The notes beneath the pieces were generated by a model. That model was not told the DNA's origin, ran no database searches, and saw only the letters and a program-made list of their open reading frames with translations. Below are positions 43,983 through 56,450 of a stretch of 64,000 nt of DNA, piece after piece. The DNA is from Leuctra nigra (Eukaryota; Arthropoda; Insecta; Plecoptera; Leuctridae): assembly GCA_934045905.1 (NCBI GenBank), contig OW203764.1:25098954-25162953 (forward strand). The letters run 5' to 3'. The translations under genes and the position numbers were made by a program. Position 1 is the first letter of the stretch. Each line of letters starts with the position of its first letter.

Positions 43983-44910
43983 CATTAACATAGAATTCAA
44001 CATGATGACGAACTTTTCTCAATTCCCAGTACCTGACCAAACTTGCTGAGCTTATGTTCATATTAATTACGCGTAACGTACATTATTTTTTCATTTTTGA
44101 AAGCGGTATCTTGTTGGGTGGTGGTGAGGGGTAAAGACGACAAACTTTGGTTTGGTCACCCCTGTCTTGGATGTATTATTCAATATTTGCATACTGACAA
44201 ATACTCTGAAACTTTATACAGTCAAATGCTGTGAAGAATTATTTTACCTACTAACTGCAAATACAATATTGCAATAATAAGTACTTCGAGGACACTAACA
44301 ACACAATTAACACGGAGGGACAATTAACAACAAATATCGAATATTTATTTTATAAAGAGGATTCAAAGTCGCATTCGGTCGTTAGTGAAAAATACAAGTC
44401 CCATCACACAGGAAAATAGTGCACATTTCTCAACATTACCTCAAACTTTTGTTTACTGCGCCTAAAGTAGAAGTAGGCCTAGAATGCGACTTACGCGATA
44501 TTTTAGTACTATGTATTGCCGTTATCATATATTTTTTTCAAATTTTTAAAAGTGGCCTCTCTTTAGGGGGTGGGGGTAAATAAAGTCAAAATTTGGTTTG
44601 GTCACCCCTGTTAAAATATTTTTAAAAGTGCAATATCTAGTTAACAAGGTCATGCTATGAGCTCCAATTACTAAAATAAAACAATCGATTATCTCAAACG
44701 GATCAAAAGTTATGATAGATTATGTAAATCAACCCCAACAAAAAGTTGGTTTCTTTAGGGGAGCGTCGCTCGAACACGGTTAGAGATATGGCGAAACAAA
44801 AAAAATACATGTGTGTTTATTTATGTATGTGAACATTTATACCAAGTTTTACCAAAATTAAAGATGGTGATGTAAATTTTTCACTTTTTTGGTCGCGTTT
44901 GTATGGAATT

Positions 44911-46320
44911 AGCCTATTGTCTTTTGATGCTTCACATTTATCATTTTGAAGATTTCTTTCAAGCAAAATTCAGTCACAATGTTAGAAGTATAGCTTTGGA
45001 AACAGTAACATGGGTGCAATTTTATCACAAATACAGTTTCTTACAAAATCTGTAGCTTAGCCCTTATTCTCCCATTTAAAGTGGATATTTGAAACATATT
45101 TCAAAATCATATAAAACAGATAAATTGTTCCTTGAGTGCCAATGAAGGTTGAAGGTTGCATTTCAAACTGTTGTATCTGCCATCTGGTCATTGTTACAAC
45201 AAAGAAGGTCGCGGCAAAGTATAAGAATGTCGAGCATACAATGATCACCATGTAACTATAACAACGAAATCGGAAATAAAATATCGCAGTCAATGTTTGA
45301 AGCGATATGAAAAAGCGGTTGTATGATATGATTTGAACATCTGTACAGAAGCCATCTCGCCTCAGCTACACATTGGACACAGAATGATGGAGATGAATTG
45401 CAGACACAAGTGAAGACAATCTGAGATTCAAGAGTCCACACTTCGACACCAGTTCAGTGTCTAGATTAGTGACGTCAATCCGGTATTTCAAAATATCTTA
45501 ATCGAACTAAAAGGAAATGTTCACAGATTCTTCTGCAGTCACTACACTTGATGGGACCAATGAGACTGCACCACTTTTAACCAATTTCCATCACAGGGTG
45601 AACCAGTGGAATAACAGTTTCGCCCCGACGAGAACGTCAAACAAATTTACTCGCTCGAGCTCATGCTTCTGCCCAAACAAAGTTCTTGGCAGACTTGCTT
45701 TCTTATTGAATTGAAGATAATATTTTAGATATATTGAATTGTGTTTTATTGAAGTGCATGCCCAAAAACACTATTAAATTTTAACAAACAGTGAATGAAA
45801 TAACAGGAAATAACCAAGTGTTTCTCCATTGCTCCAGATATGATCCTGGTTGACTGCTGCTTCAGGACAGCGGGTTCGAATCCCTGCAGTGTGTCCCGCC
45901 TCTCATCCTCGATGGTCGTCACATCCTGGTGTTTCTCGTCTTCCAGATGTTGTCCCATCTTGTTACTTCGCGGTACCGTAAGCTGTCTGATAGTATTGCA
46001 GTGAACTACGCTGTTGTTTGAACCGTAGCTACGGCCGGGGACAGACAAAGATCTCCCCAATGTCACAGCTTGTCACAAAACCAACTCCCCCCTCCCCCCT
46101 CTGTAATTACGTCACAAATTGTGGATCGCCCCCCCCCCCCCCCCCCAATAGGATAGAGTACCATATTTTTTTATTTCAAAAATAAAAAAATATAGAAATT
46201 TGAGTTTGGAAGTGTGACGTAACATAACTATACTTACACACCCTCCCCCCTTGTGCTTATGTCACAAATAGTGAATCCCCCTCTCCACCAAAATCGCGAA
46301 CGTAGTTTATGGACTGCACC
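44911..46320. other. Gene-free interval with a third duplication relative and a SINE-like head
   Basis: 45,074-45,140 and 45,420-45,520 resemble the local duplication (GTTCCTTGAGTGCCAATGAA and TTCGACACCAGTTCAG). GGTTCGAATCC at 45,872-45,882 is a good tRNA B box in a SINE-like context. From about 46,000 the sequence resembles one unit of the array to the right (ACGCTGTTGTTTGAACCGTAG and GTCACAAAT), and it includes a 20-base C run at about 46,129. Confidence 0.5.
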
Positions 46321-49300
46321 TTAGTGAACAACGCTGTTGTTTAAACCGTAGCTCTTCGACTACACGATGAACACGATGTCAGTGGAGTGTGTTGATAATA
46401 CGGTGGCGCAGAGTCTGGTCACTAGTGATCAGCGCTGTTGTTTGAACCGTAGCTTTTCGACTGCACGATGAACACGATGTCAGTGGAGTGTGTTGATAAT
46501 ACGGTGCCACAGTGTAGTCACTTGGCCTCTTCCCTTGTGACTATGTCACAAATCGTGACCCCCCCCTTGAACAACGCTGTTGTTAGAACCGTAGCTCTTC
46601 GACTACACGATGAACACGATGTCAGTGGAGTGTGTTGATAATACGGTGGCGCAGAGTCTGGTCACTAGTGATCAGCGCTGTTGTTTGAACCGTAGCTTTT
46701 CGACTGCACGATGAACACGATGTCAGTGGAGTGTGTTGATAATACGGTGCCACAGTGTAGTCACTTGGCCTCTTCCCTTGTGACTATGTCACAAATCGTG
46801 ACCCCCCCTTGAACAACGCTGTTGTTAGAACCGTAGCTCTTCGACTACACGATGAACACGATGTCAGTGGAGTGTGTTGATAATACGGTGGCGCAGAGTC
46901 TGGTCACTAGTGATCAGCGCTGTTGTTTGAACCGTAGCTTTTCGACTGCACGATGAACACGATGTCAGTGGAGTGTGTTGATAATACGGTGCCACAGTGT
47001 AGTCACTTGGCCTCTTCCCTTGTGACTATGTCACAAATCGTGACCCCCCCTTGAACAACGCTGTTGTTAGAACCGTAGCTCTTCGACTACACGATGAACA
47101 CGATGTCAGTGGAGTGTGTTGATAATACGGTGGCGCAGAGTCTGGTCACTAGTGATCAGCGCTGTTGTTTGAACCGTAGCTTTTCGACTGCACGATGAAC
47201 ACGATGTCAGTGGAGTGTGTTGATAATACGGTGCCACAGTGTAGTCACTTGGCCTCTTCCCTTGTGACTATGTCACAAATCGTGACCCCCCCCTTGAACA
47301 ACGCTGTTGTTTAAACCGTAGCTCTTCGACTACACGATGAACACGATGTCAGTGGAGTGTGTTGATAATACGGTGGCGCAGAGTCTGGTCACTAGTGATC
47401 AGCGCTGTTGTTTGAACCGTAGCTTTTCGACTGCACGATGAACACGATGTCAGTGGAGTGTGTTGATAATACGGTGCCACAGTGTAGTCACTTGGCCTCT
47501 TCCCTTGTGACTATGTCACAAATCGTGACCCCCCCTTGAACAACGCTGTTGTTAGAACCGTAGCTCTTCGACTACACGATGAACACGATGTCAGTGGAGT
47601 GTGTTGATAATACGGTGGGGCAGAGTCTGGTCACTAGTGATCAGCGCTGTTGTTTGAACCGTAGCTTTTCGACTGCACGATGAACACGATGTCAGTGGAG
47701 TGTGTTGATAATACGGTGCCACAGTGTAGTCACTTGGCCTCTTCCCTTGTGACTTTGTCACAAATTGTGACCCCCCCCCCCCTGAACAACGCTGTTGTTA
47801 GAACCGTAGCTCTTTGACTACACGATGAACACGATGTCAGTGGAGTGTGTTGATAATACGGTGCCACAGTGTAGTCACTTGACCTTCTTCCCTTGTGACT
47901 ATGTCACAAATCGTGACCCCCCCTTAAACAACGCTGTTGTTTGAACCGTAGCTCTTCGACTGCACGATGAACACGATGTCAGTGGAGTGTGTTGATAATA
48001 CGGTGCCACAGTGTAGTCACTTGACCTTCTTCCCTTGTGACTTTGTCACAAATTGTGACCCTCCCCCCCCCCCCCCCTGAACAACGCTGTTGTTAGAACC
48101 GTAGCTCTTCGACTACACGATGAACACGATGTCAGTGGAGTGTGTTGATAATACGGTGGCGCAGTGTAGTCACTTGACCTTCTTCCCTTGTGAATATGTC
48201 ACAAATCGTGACCCCCCCTTGAACAACGCTGTTGTTTGAACCGTAGCTCTTCGACTGCACGATGAACACGATGTCAGTGGAGTGTGTTGATAATACGGTG
48301 CCACAGTGTAGTCACTTGGCCTTCTTCCCTTGTGACTATGTCACAAATCGTGACCCCCCCTTGAACAACGCTGTTGTTAGAACCGTAGCTCTTCGACTAC
48401 ACGATGAACACGATGTCAGTGGAGTGTGTTGATAATACGGTGGCGCAGAGTCTGGTCACTAGTGATCAGCGCTGTTGTTTGAACCGTAGCTTTTCGACTG
48501 CACGATGAACACGATGTCAGTGGAGTGTGTTGATAATACGGTGCCACAGTGTAGTCACTTGGCCTCTTCCCTTGTGACTTTGTCACAAATCGTGACCCCC
48601 CCTTGAACAACGCTGTTATTAGAACCGTAGCTCTTCGACTACACGATGAACACGATGTCAGTGGAGTGTGTTGATAATACGGTGGCGCAGGTCTACAGCT
48701 CTGTTGTTTGAACCGTAGCTTTTCGACTGCACGATGAACACGATGTCAGTGGAGTGTGTTGAAAATACGGTGCCACAGTGTAGTCACTTAGCCTTCTTCC
48801 CTTGTGACTTTGTCACAAATTGTGACCCTCCCCCCCCCCCCTGAACAACGCTGTTGTTAGAACCGTAGCTCTTCGACTACACGATGAACACGATGTCAGT
48901 GGAGTGTGTTGATAATACGGTGGCGCAGTGTAGTCACTTGACCTTCTTCCCTTGTGAATATGTCACAAATCGTGACCCCCCCTTGAACAACGCTGTTGTT
49001 TGAACCGTAGCTCTTCGACTACACGATGAACACGATGTCAGTGGAGTGTGTTGATAATACGGTGGCGCAGAGTCTGGTCACTTGATCAGCGCTGTTGTTT
49101 GAACCGTAGCTTTTCGACTGCACGATGAACACGATGTCAGTGGAGTGTGTTGATAATACGGTGCCACAGTGTAGTCACTTGGCCTTCTTCCCTTGTGACT
49201 ATGTCACAAATCGTGACCCCCCCTTGAACAACGCTGTTGTTAGAACCGTAGCTCTTCGACTACACGATGAACACGATGTCAGTGGAGTGTGTTGATAATA

Positions 49301-51905
49301 CGGTGGCGCAGAGTCTGGTAACTAGTGATCAGCGCTGTTGTTTGAACCGTAGCTTTTCGACTGCACGATGAACACGATGTCAGTGGAGTGTGTTGATAAT
49401 ACGGTGCCACAGTGTAGTCACTTGGCCTCTTCCCTTGTGACTTTGTCACAAATCGTGACCCCCCCTTGAACAACGCTGTTATTAGAACCGTAGCTCTTCG
49501 ACTACACGATGAACACGATGTCAGTGGAGTGTGTTGATAATACGGTGGCGCAGGTCTACAGCTCTGTTGTTTGAACCGTAGCTTTTCGACTGCACGATGA
49601 ACACGATGTCAGTGGAGTGTGTTGATAATACGGTGCCACAGTGTAGTCACTTAGCCTTCTTCCCTTGTGACTTTGTCACAAATTGTGACCCTCCCCCCCC
49701 CCCCCCCCCTGAACAACGCTGTTGTTAGAACCGTAGCTCTTCGACTACACGATGAACACGATGTCAGTGGAGTGTGTTGATAATACGGTGGCGCAGGTCT
49801 ACAGCTCTGTTGTTTGAACCGTAGCTTTTCGACTGCACGATGAACACGATGTCAGTGGAGTGTGTTGAAAATACGGTGCCACAGTGTAGTCACTTAGCCT
49901 TCTTCCCTTGTGACTTTGTCACAAATTGTGACCCTCCCCCCCCCCCCTGAACAACGCTGTTGTTAGAACCGTAGCTCTTCGACTACACGATGAACACGAT
50001 GTCAGTGGAGTGTGTTGATAATACGGTGGCGCAGTGTAGTCACTTGACCTTCTTCCCTTGTGAATATGTCACAAATCGTGACCCCCCCTTGAACAACGCT
50101 GTTGTTTGAACCGTAGCTCTTCGACTACACGATGAACACGATGTCAGTGGAGTGTGTTGATAATACGGTGGCGCAGAGTCTGGTGACTTGATCAGCGCTG
50201 TTGTTTGAACCGTAGCTTTTCGACTGCACGATGAACACGATGTCAGTGGAGTGTGTTGATAATACGGTGCCACAGTGTAGTCACTTGGCCTTCTTCCCTT
50301 GTGACTATGTCACAAATCGTGACCCCCCCCCCCCCCCTGAACAACGCTGTTGTTAGAACCGTAGCTCTTCGACTACACGATGAACACGATGTCAGTGGAG
50401 TGTGTTGATAATACGGTGGCGCAGAGTCTGGTCACTAGTGATCAGCGCTGTTGTTTGAACCGTAGCTTTTCGACTGCACGATGAACACGATGTCAGTGGA
50501 GTGTGTTGATAATACGGTGCCACAGTGTAGTCACTTGGCCTTCTTCCCTTGTGACTATGTCACAAATCGTGACCCCCCCCCCTGAACAACGCTGTTGTTA
50601 GAACCGTAGCTCTTCGACTACACGATGAACACGATGTCAGTGGAGTGTGTTGATAATACGGTGGCGCAGGTCTACAGCTCTGTTGTTTGAACCGTAGCTT
50701 TTCGACTGCACGATGAACACGATGTCAGTGGAGTGTGTTGATAATACGGTGCCACAGTGAAGTCACTTAGCCTTCTTCCCTTGTGACTTTGTCACAAATT
50801 GTGACCCTCCCCCTCCCTGAACAACGCCGTTGTTAGAACCGTAGCTCTTCGACTACACGATGAACACGATGTCAGTGGAGTGTGTTGATAATACGGTGGC
50901 GCAGTGTAGTCACTTGACCTTCTTTCCTTGTGACTATGTCACAAATCGTGACCCCCCCTTGAACAACGCTGTTGTTAGAACCGTAGCTTTTCGACTACAC
51001 GATGAACACGATGTCAGTGGAGTGTGTTGATAATACGGTGGCGCAGAGTCTGGTCACTAGTGATCAGCGCTGTTGTTTGAACCGTAGCTTTTCGACTGCA
51101 CGATGAACACGATGTCAGTGGAGTGTGTTGATAATACGGTGCCACAGTGTAGTCACTTGGCCTCTTCCCTTGTGACTATGTCACAAATCGTGACCCCCCC
51201 TTGAACAACGCTGTTGTTAGAACCGTAGCTCTTCGACTACACGATGAACACGATGTCAGTGGAGTGTGTTGATAATACGGTGGCGCAGAGTCGGTCACTA
51301 GTGATCAGCGCTGTTGTTTGAACCGTAGCTTTTCGACTGCACGATGAACACGATGTCAGTGGAGTGTGTTGATAATACGGTGCCACAGTGTAGTCACTTG
51401 GCCTCTTCCCTTGTGACTATGTCACAAATCGTGACCCCCCCTTGAACAACGCTGTTGTTAGAACCGTAGCTCTTCGACTACACGATGAACACGATGTCAG
51501 TGGAGTGTGTTGATAATACGGTGGCGCAGAGTCTGGTCACTAGTGATCAGCGCTGTTGTTTGAACCGTAGCTTTTCGACTGCACGATGAACACGATGTCA
51601 GTGGAGTGTGTTGATAATACGGTGCCACAGTGTAGTCACTTGGCCTTCTTCCCTTGTGACTTTGTCACAAATCGTGACCCCCCCCCCCCCCCCCCCCTGA
51701 ACAACGCTGTTGTTAGAACCGTAGCTCTTCGACTGCACGATGAACACGATGTCAGTGGAGTGTGTTGATAATACGGTGCCACAGTGTAGTCACTTGACCT
51801 TCTTCCCTTTTGTCACAAATCGTGAACACCCCCCCCCCCCCCCCCCCTCCCTTCCCACCCCCCTGAACAACGCTGTTGTTAGAACCGTAGCTTTTTGACT
51901 GCACG
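46320..51905. repeat. 242-bp two-subunit tandem array with poly-C tracts
   Basis: About 23 units. Each full unit is 242 bp and made of two related subunits that share ACACGATGTCAGTGGAGTGT and TTGATAATACGGTG. Subunit A continues GGCGCAGAGTCTGGTCACTAGTGATCA. Subunit B continues CCACAGTGTAGTCACTT, then a CTTCCCTTGTGAC / GTCACAAATCGTGACC dyad region, then a C tract of 7 to about 20 bases. Shorter units lack the middle of A (GCGCAGGTCTACAGCTC) or drop one subunit. Open frames in it arise from the repeat and are not credible genes. The block near 46,000 looks like a progenitor. Confidence 0.93.
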
Positions 51906-53299
51906 ATGTAAATGCAGCTCTTCATGAAAGTGTTGTTCTTTATTTTGATAAATAGAACAAGATATTTAATGCCGCTTTTTTAGTGAATTTTGTTTTAGTG
52001 TCTTGCTGGCTGTACTGGTGTTGATACACACACGCTGTTTCCCGGGTTTCGATATTTTTGCAGATCAACTACTTACCTTCCAATACGTTCACAGGTAATT
52101 ATGTTATGGAACTTTTCAATATCATACTTTTGGGCATGCACTTCATCATGTATATAATTTCTCTCTTTGTTAATTTTCTTTTTATTTCGAAAAGATTTCC
52201 CACGGACATGACTTCTCTTCACTGCTTCAATTTTCTCATAGCTTATTGTACAACAGATTCATACGCTTGATATAAACGTGTTTATTGATGTATCTGTTTC
52301 ATACACATTGTTGAAGTGAAGGAGGCTGTATTTCCTGAAAGGCGTCTTTGCTGTTCTTTTCGACGTCAAGCGTCTGGGCGTCGAGCAACGTCGTCAGCGT
52401 GTCAAGCTGAAAAATTACTTTAAACGATACAAATAATGCAGCTTAGATGATTTATGAAATTGTATATAATTGATGATAATAAAATGAATTTGTCTCCAAT
52501 TTTCCTGTCTTCACTTTCAATTGATGGTTTCCAATATTTTAGTCATGACTATAAGCTCCCAACAAGAGTTGCCGTTTGTCAACTAAGCGTCGTTCTTTCT
52601 TAGTATATAAAAAACAGTGATCATTACGCTTCAATCTAGCATAAATCATGTCACAACATCCCTGATTTTCTTATTCTTCCTCCTTACGCTGCTCAACCAA
52701 ACGCAAATCACAGCTATCATTTCCAATCTAGGGGAGTCTTATGGGAGCGAACACACAGGACGAGCAAAAGACTCGTGTAAAACTCCCCAGGGCGAAAAAC
52801 CGCGTGACAGAGCGGGAAAAAACGCGCCGTGTGCCGTACGCTGCAAAATCAAAATGATTTTACATCATTAGACTAGGGTCACCTTTTTGACCAGGGTTCG
52901 ACATGTGATTCATAAAACAAAAAATTTTTGGTAAGGTTCAGCACGAGTTGAAATCTACGATTTGACGTAGCCAAAGAAATTAAGTTTTGTAAAACTTGAG
53001 AACATTTTGTAAATTCAACCTCATAATGGAGCAAATTTGGGCATTTTTGCATGGCCATATCAACATTTTTGTATTTCTGGGGGTGATATCTGGGGGTGTC
53101 AAGATGAACAGTGGGGGGTCATTGACCCCCACTTTCCCCCTACGCGCCCGGGAGAAAACTAGAACTAATGGCCAGACACTGACTGGGCCATTTTCACTTT
53201 ATAATTATTTAAAATGAAAACGTGAAAATGTTCATAACTTGTCATAGAATCAATCAAATCTAAAGTCATCGTTGTCCTTGTGGTTGTCCTTGTGCACTT
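51906..53299. other. Gene-free interval
   Basis: Mixed unique sequence. Open frames near 52,058 and 52,617 have no recognised domain and no clear splice or promoter context. 53,080-53,160 is G/C-rich with runs of G and C. I see no gene here that I can support. Confidence 0.4.
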
Positions 53300-53449
53300 G
53301 GGCCCGGTCTTTCAATACTTTGCTAAAGTCTCCATTAGCTCGTAACAGTTAGTTAGTGGTCATTCTAGAAATGTAATTGGTTGTTGCCATGGCAATATAT
53401 TCCTAATTGACTGTATAAAAGTTAGCAAGGCATTGAAAGACCGGCCCTT
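53300..53449. mobile_element. Inverted-repeat MITE, second family member
   Basis: Ends GGGCCCGGTCTTTCAATAC and GCATTGAAAGACCGGCCC form an imperfect terminal inverted repeat. The core GGTTGTTGCCATGGCAATATA is shared, in the other orientation, with 27,580-27,720. Confidence 0.75.
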
Positions 53450-55629
53450 AGTCAGCAAACTTAGACCAATGCCGATTTAATTTTCATCTGTTGAGCATTG
53501 AGCGAGCACCGACGTACAGCACCAATTATTTTTATTGCTTCTTGTCTGATATTGCCATTGCCATCATCGTTGGACAGAGAACTAATCCAGATTCATTGAT
53601 GCAGTGAATGCAAATAAGCAAATGCCTTTTTGAAAATAAAAACATATTTGATTGTTAAAACACCCTATTTTCGCACTCCAAAGAGTAAATTTTCATTCAT
53701 AAATATTACATTTAAATTTACTGAACATTTTGGCGGGAAAACGGTATTCATGTCGAATTATGTCATATTTTTTATAACCATGTCCATGGCAACCTCATTG
53801 TTGGATGGTAAAAATGTCATCACGCGATAGCCTGCCGTTTTCCCGCCAAAGAAATTTGCAAAAAATGTGATCCAGGCTACCACACATACCGTATAACCGT
53901 ATTTTGTAATAAACAGTATCATAATTTATCCAAAATCTAATTGTCTGACAGTTATTCTCAAGAAACGTTGTTTTGGTTGATCGTAGAAATTACTGCTAAA
54001 ACAATCAGCAACATTCAACAATCATCAACAATCAAACAATATTGCGAGCACATGCGAGCAATAAATTACATTGTTTTCATCACGTAACACATGTGCCTCG
54101 CCGGTAGCGAGGTAGCGAGGCACATGTGTTACGGGGCTTGCCCTATACTCGCTACCGGTAAGTGTACCTCTGTATGTATGTACATTTTAAAATAAATAAT
54201 AATAAAATAATATTGTTGGTCAACTTACCTATCTTTGATTGGAACGCAAAGTTTCTCATGTATCATGTACATGGCAACACTAATTTGATAGATCGCAAAA
54301 AATACAAACTAAAAATTGTAAGCAGCATTGAAATAAAAATCACCTAGCATATAAATAGTCGAATTAAAATATGTATTACACTCGATGAACTTATCAATAA
54401 TGCATGTCGCGGCCGTGGTGTTAGCAAGGCAACAATTGCGACTGAGAGGATGAAACTGATAGCTTGGAAGTGGACTGTATAGTGAGTAGTGGTTTACCTT
54501 TACTGGCGTCGCGACGTCGGCGTCTGCAACGATGTCGGTCGAAGTCTTGGTTCCTCTGGGATGTAAAGCCAGGGTGGATGGACACTGCAGTGAGGTAAAT
54601 CGGGAATTGTATGGAAAATGATGTAGGAACTATTGTAGATAGTACGAACAAATTAAACTGGGTAATATCTTGGAGACTCGGCTTCGATGCCTGACCAGTG
54701 ATAACTTAAACGTACGAGAATAACTAAACACGCGCTTCGCTTGGCTCGATGCAAGCGGGCTAGACGAGAAAAACGAAACAACGACCTACTTCGGTAAGGT
54801 TACGTTGCGAACTGATAACCATGCGGCCGGAAGGAAAAACCAACCCTTGTTGCATGGAGAAAACATACCTAGGGTGCATACCGATTTATTATCAGGTCGC
54901 CCAGTTTCCCTATCCTTTTAACATTGTGACGTAACACCTGGACGTGACCTTGAGTCGAATCGTGGTCGAATGAATGAAAATAGAGTAATCACAACGCCCG
55001 ACCTCTTGAGCTTGAGTATTATGGGTACTGGTTTCAGCTAGTTTCAGCTCGTTTGTTGACGCGGCAAGTTTGATTTAACCCGTAAATCCTATGGTGACGT
55101 CATCGCCCAACCAGCTCCTATTTTGGACCTCACCCCTAGTTGCACGGAGCAAGTGCCTCCGTCATCAGCAAGGCGGGAAAGACAAATGGCCCAAACAATG
55201 CATTATTTTTCTATTTCCCTCCCTGGACCATATTCTCGATTCACGACTCACAAGTGGTGTTGTTTACAGAACTGAAGCCGATTTATGTGTTGTTTAGATT
55301 TCAGGCAAACTCCACCAAGCTCGACTGTTTGTTTGTATACGTGACATTAGAATATTACTATTTTATATATGTTATACAGAGCAAAAGCCATTATCATCGT
55401 TTCTAAATTTTCTGCGAGTCCTGTCGACTCTTAATTTTATCCCATTCGCATCGTCATGTCGATTGAATTGTGCATTTGGCTTTTGAACAGTAATTTTGTA
55501 CAGTCATTGACGGTACACTATTGAACTTTTCTAAAAGCCGTCCACTGAACTTGTTTTGTGGTTTCCCTCAGTCTACAATAATAATTCAGAGGAAGATTAA
55601 GAAATAACAATTTTTTTTAGTAATAAAAT
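53450..55629. other. Gene-free interval with one strong hairpin
   Basis: No supported exon. Contains a perfect 19-bp hairpin at 54,083-54,133, recorded separately. TGGTTTCCCTCAGTC near 55,559 resembles part of the SINE family found at 22,640 and 63,370. Confidence 0.4.
54083..54133. repeat. Perfect 19-bp inverted repeat (hairpin)
   Basis: CGTAACACATGTGCCTCGC and GCGAGGCACATGTGTTACG flank a 13-base loop, which itself contains GGTAGCGAGG. CTCGCTACCGG follows at about 54,149 and could pair with the loop. No element ends or gene context were found. Confidence 0.9.
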
Positions 55630-56330
55630 TAGGGATGGACGAAAATATCGATATATCGATGTATATCGATAAAAAAAAATATCGAAATATCGGTACCTGA
55701 ATATATTGAATATCGATATATTGAAATATCGAATATCGATATATTGAAATATTGAAATATCAATTGACATATCGATATATTGAAATATCGAATATCGATA
55801 TATTGAAATATTGAAATATCGATATATTGAAATATCGATATATTGAAATATCGATATATTGAAGCCTTAGGTGATACAAAAATGTTCCTAATTCGAAGTT
55901 TATACCTACTATGGCAAAATAATTCATATTTGCAGTGCAGCGTTTCGTTTACCAGATTTATGGACAATTTCTCAGTTTATTCACATTTTCTTTCGTATGC
56001 GGCTAGTGACCCTATATTTTGGAACAGCTGTGTTATTTATTTTTACATTTTCTTTTGAAATTCCTAGCAGTTTTAGGAGCAATTTAATACATTCATGCGA
56101 TACCAATATCAATATTTCCAAATTCCTATACATCTAAATATATTATTTCCATATATCAATATTTCGATATATCTATATTTCGATATTTCAATATTTCAAT
56201 ATATCAATATATCAATATATCGATATTTCAATACATCGATATTTCGATATTTCAATATTTCGATATATCGAAATCGATATATAAATGATATCGATAGTCG
56301 ATATCAAAATCCAAGTTCGCTCCATCCCTA
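55630..56330. mobile_element. hAT-type non-autonomous element, 701 bp
   Basis: Bounded by an 8-bp target-site duplication AATAAAAT (55,622-55,629 and 56,331-56,338) and TAGGGATGGA-type terminal inverted repeats. Eight base pairs is the hAT signature. Inside each end lies a long run of ATCGATAT / TATTGAAATATCG repeats, in inverted relation, around a short unique centre (about 55,865-56,095). No transposase frame. Confidence 0.88.
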
Positions 56331-56450
56331 AATAAAATGTAACACAATCATCAACTAATCAATTGAAAATAAAATAATCGAAAATGTAAAATATCAAAAA
56401 ATTAATATCAGACGGCCGCTGAAAAGGACTATAGTTGTAAACTATCTGCT

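Larger units (their letters stand above)
41860..44910. mobile_element. Three-kilobase foldback element with about 0.85-kb arms
   Basis: Left arm about 41,860-42,758 and right arm about 44,075-44,910 are inverted, diverged copies. Matching landmarks are GTTTGAGATAATTGATTGAT (42,060) with ATCGATTATCTCAAAC (44,684), CTACTTCTACTTTAGGCGCAG (42,286) with CTGCGCCTAAAGTAGAAGTAG (44,457), and ATTCGATATTTGTTGTTAAT (42,418) with its inverse at 44,325. The arms hold no long open frame. The centre contains at least two further repeats. Outer ends and target-site duplication are not settled. Confidence 0.8.

Noticed and set aside
45845..45960. A true tRNA gene at the GGTTCGAATCC B box (and at 22,678, 37,117, 60,672, 63,409)
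   Set aside because: No acceptor-stem pairing or complete cloverleaf could be drawn. SINE heads are the better explanation.
46376..51768. Frames such as the 64-codon minus-strand MFKGGSRF frame in the 242-bp array
   Set aside because: Produced by the tandem unit and interrupted by variable C tracts; not conserved as protein.
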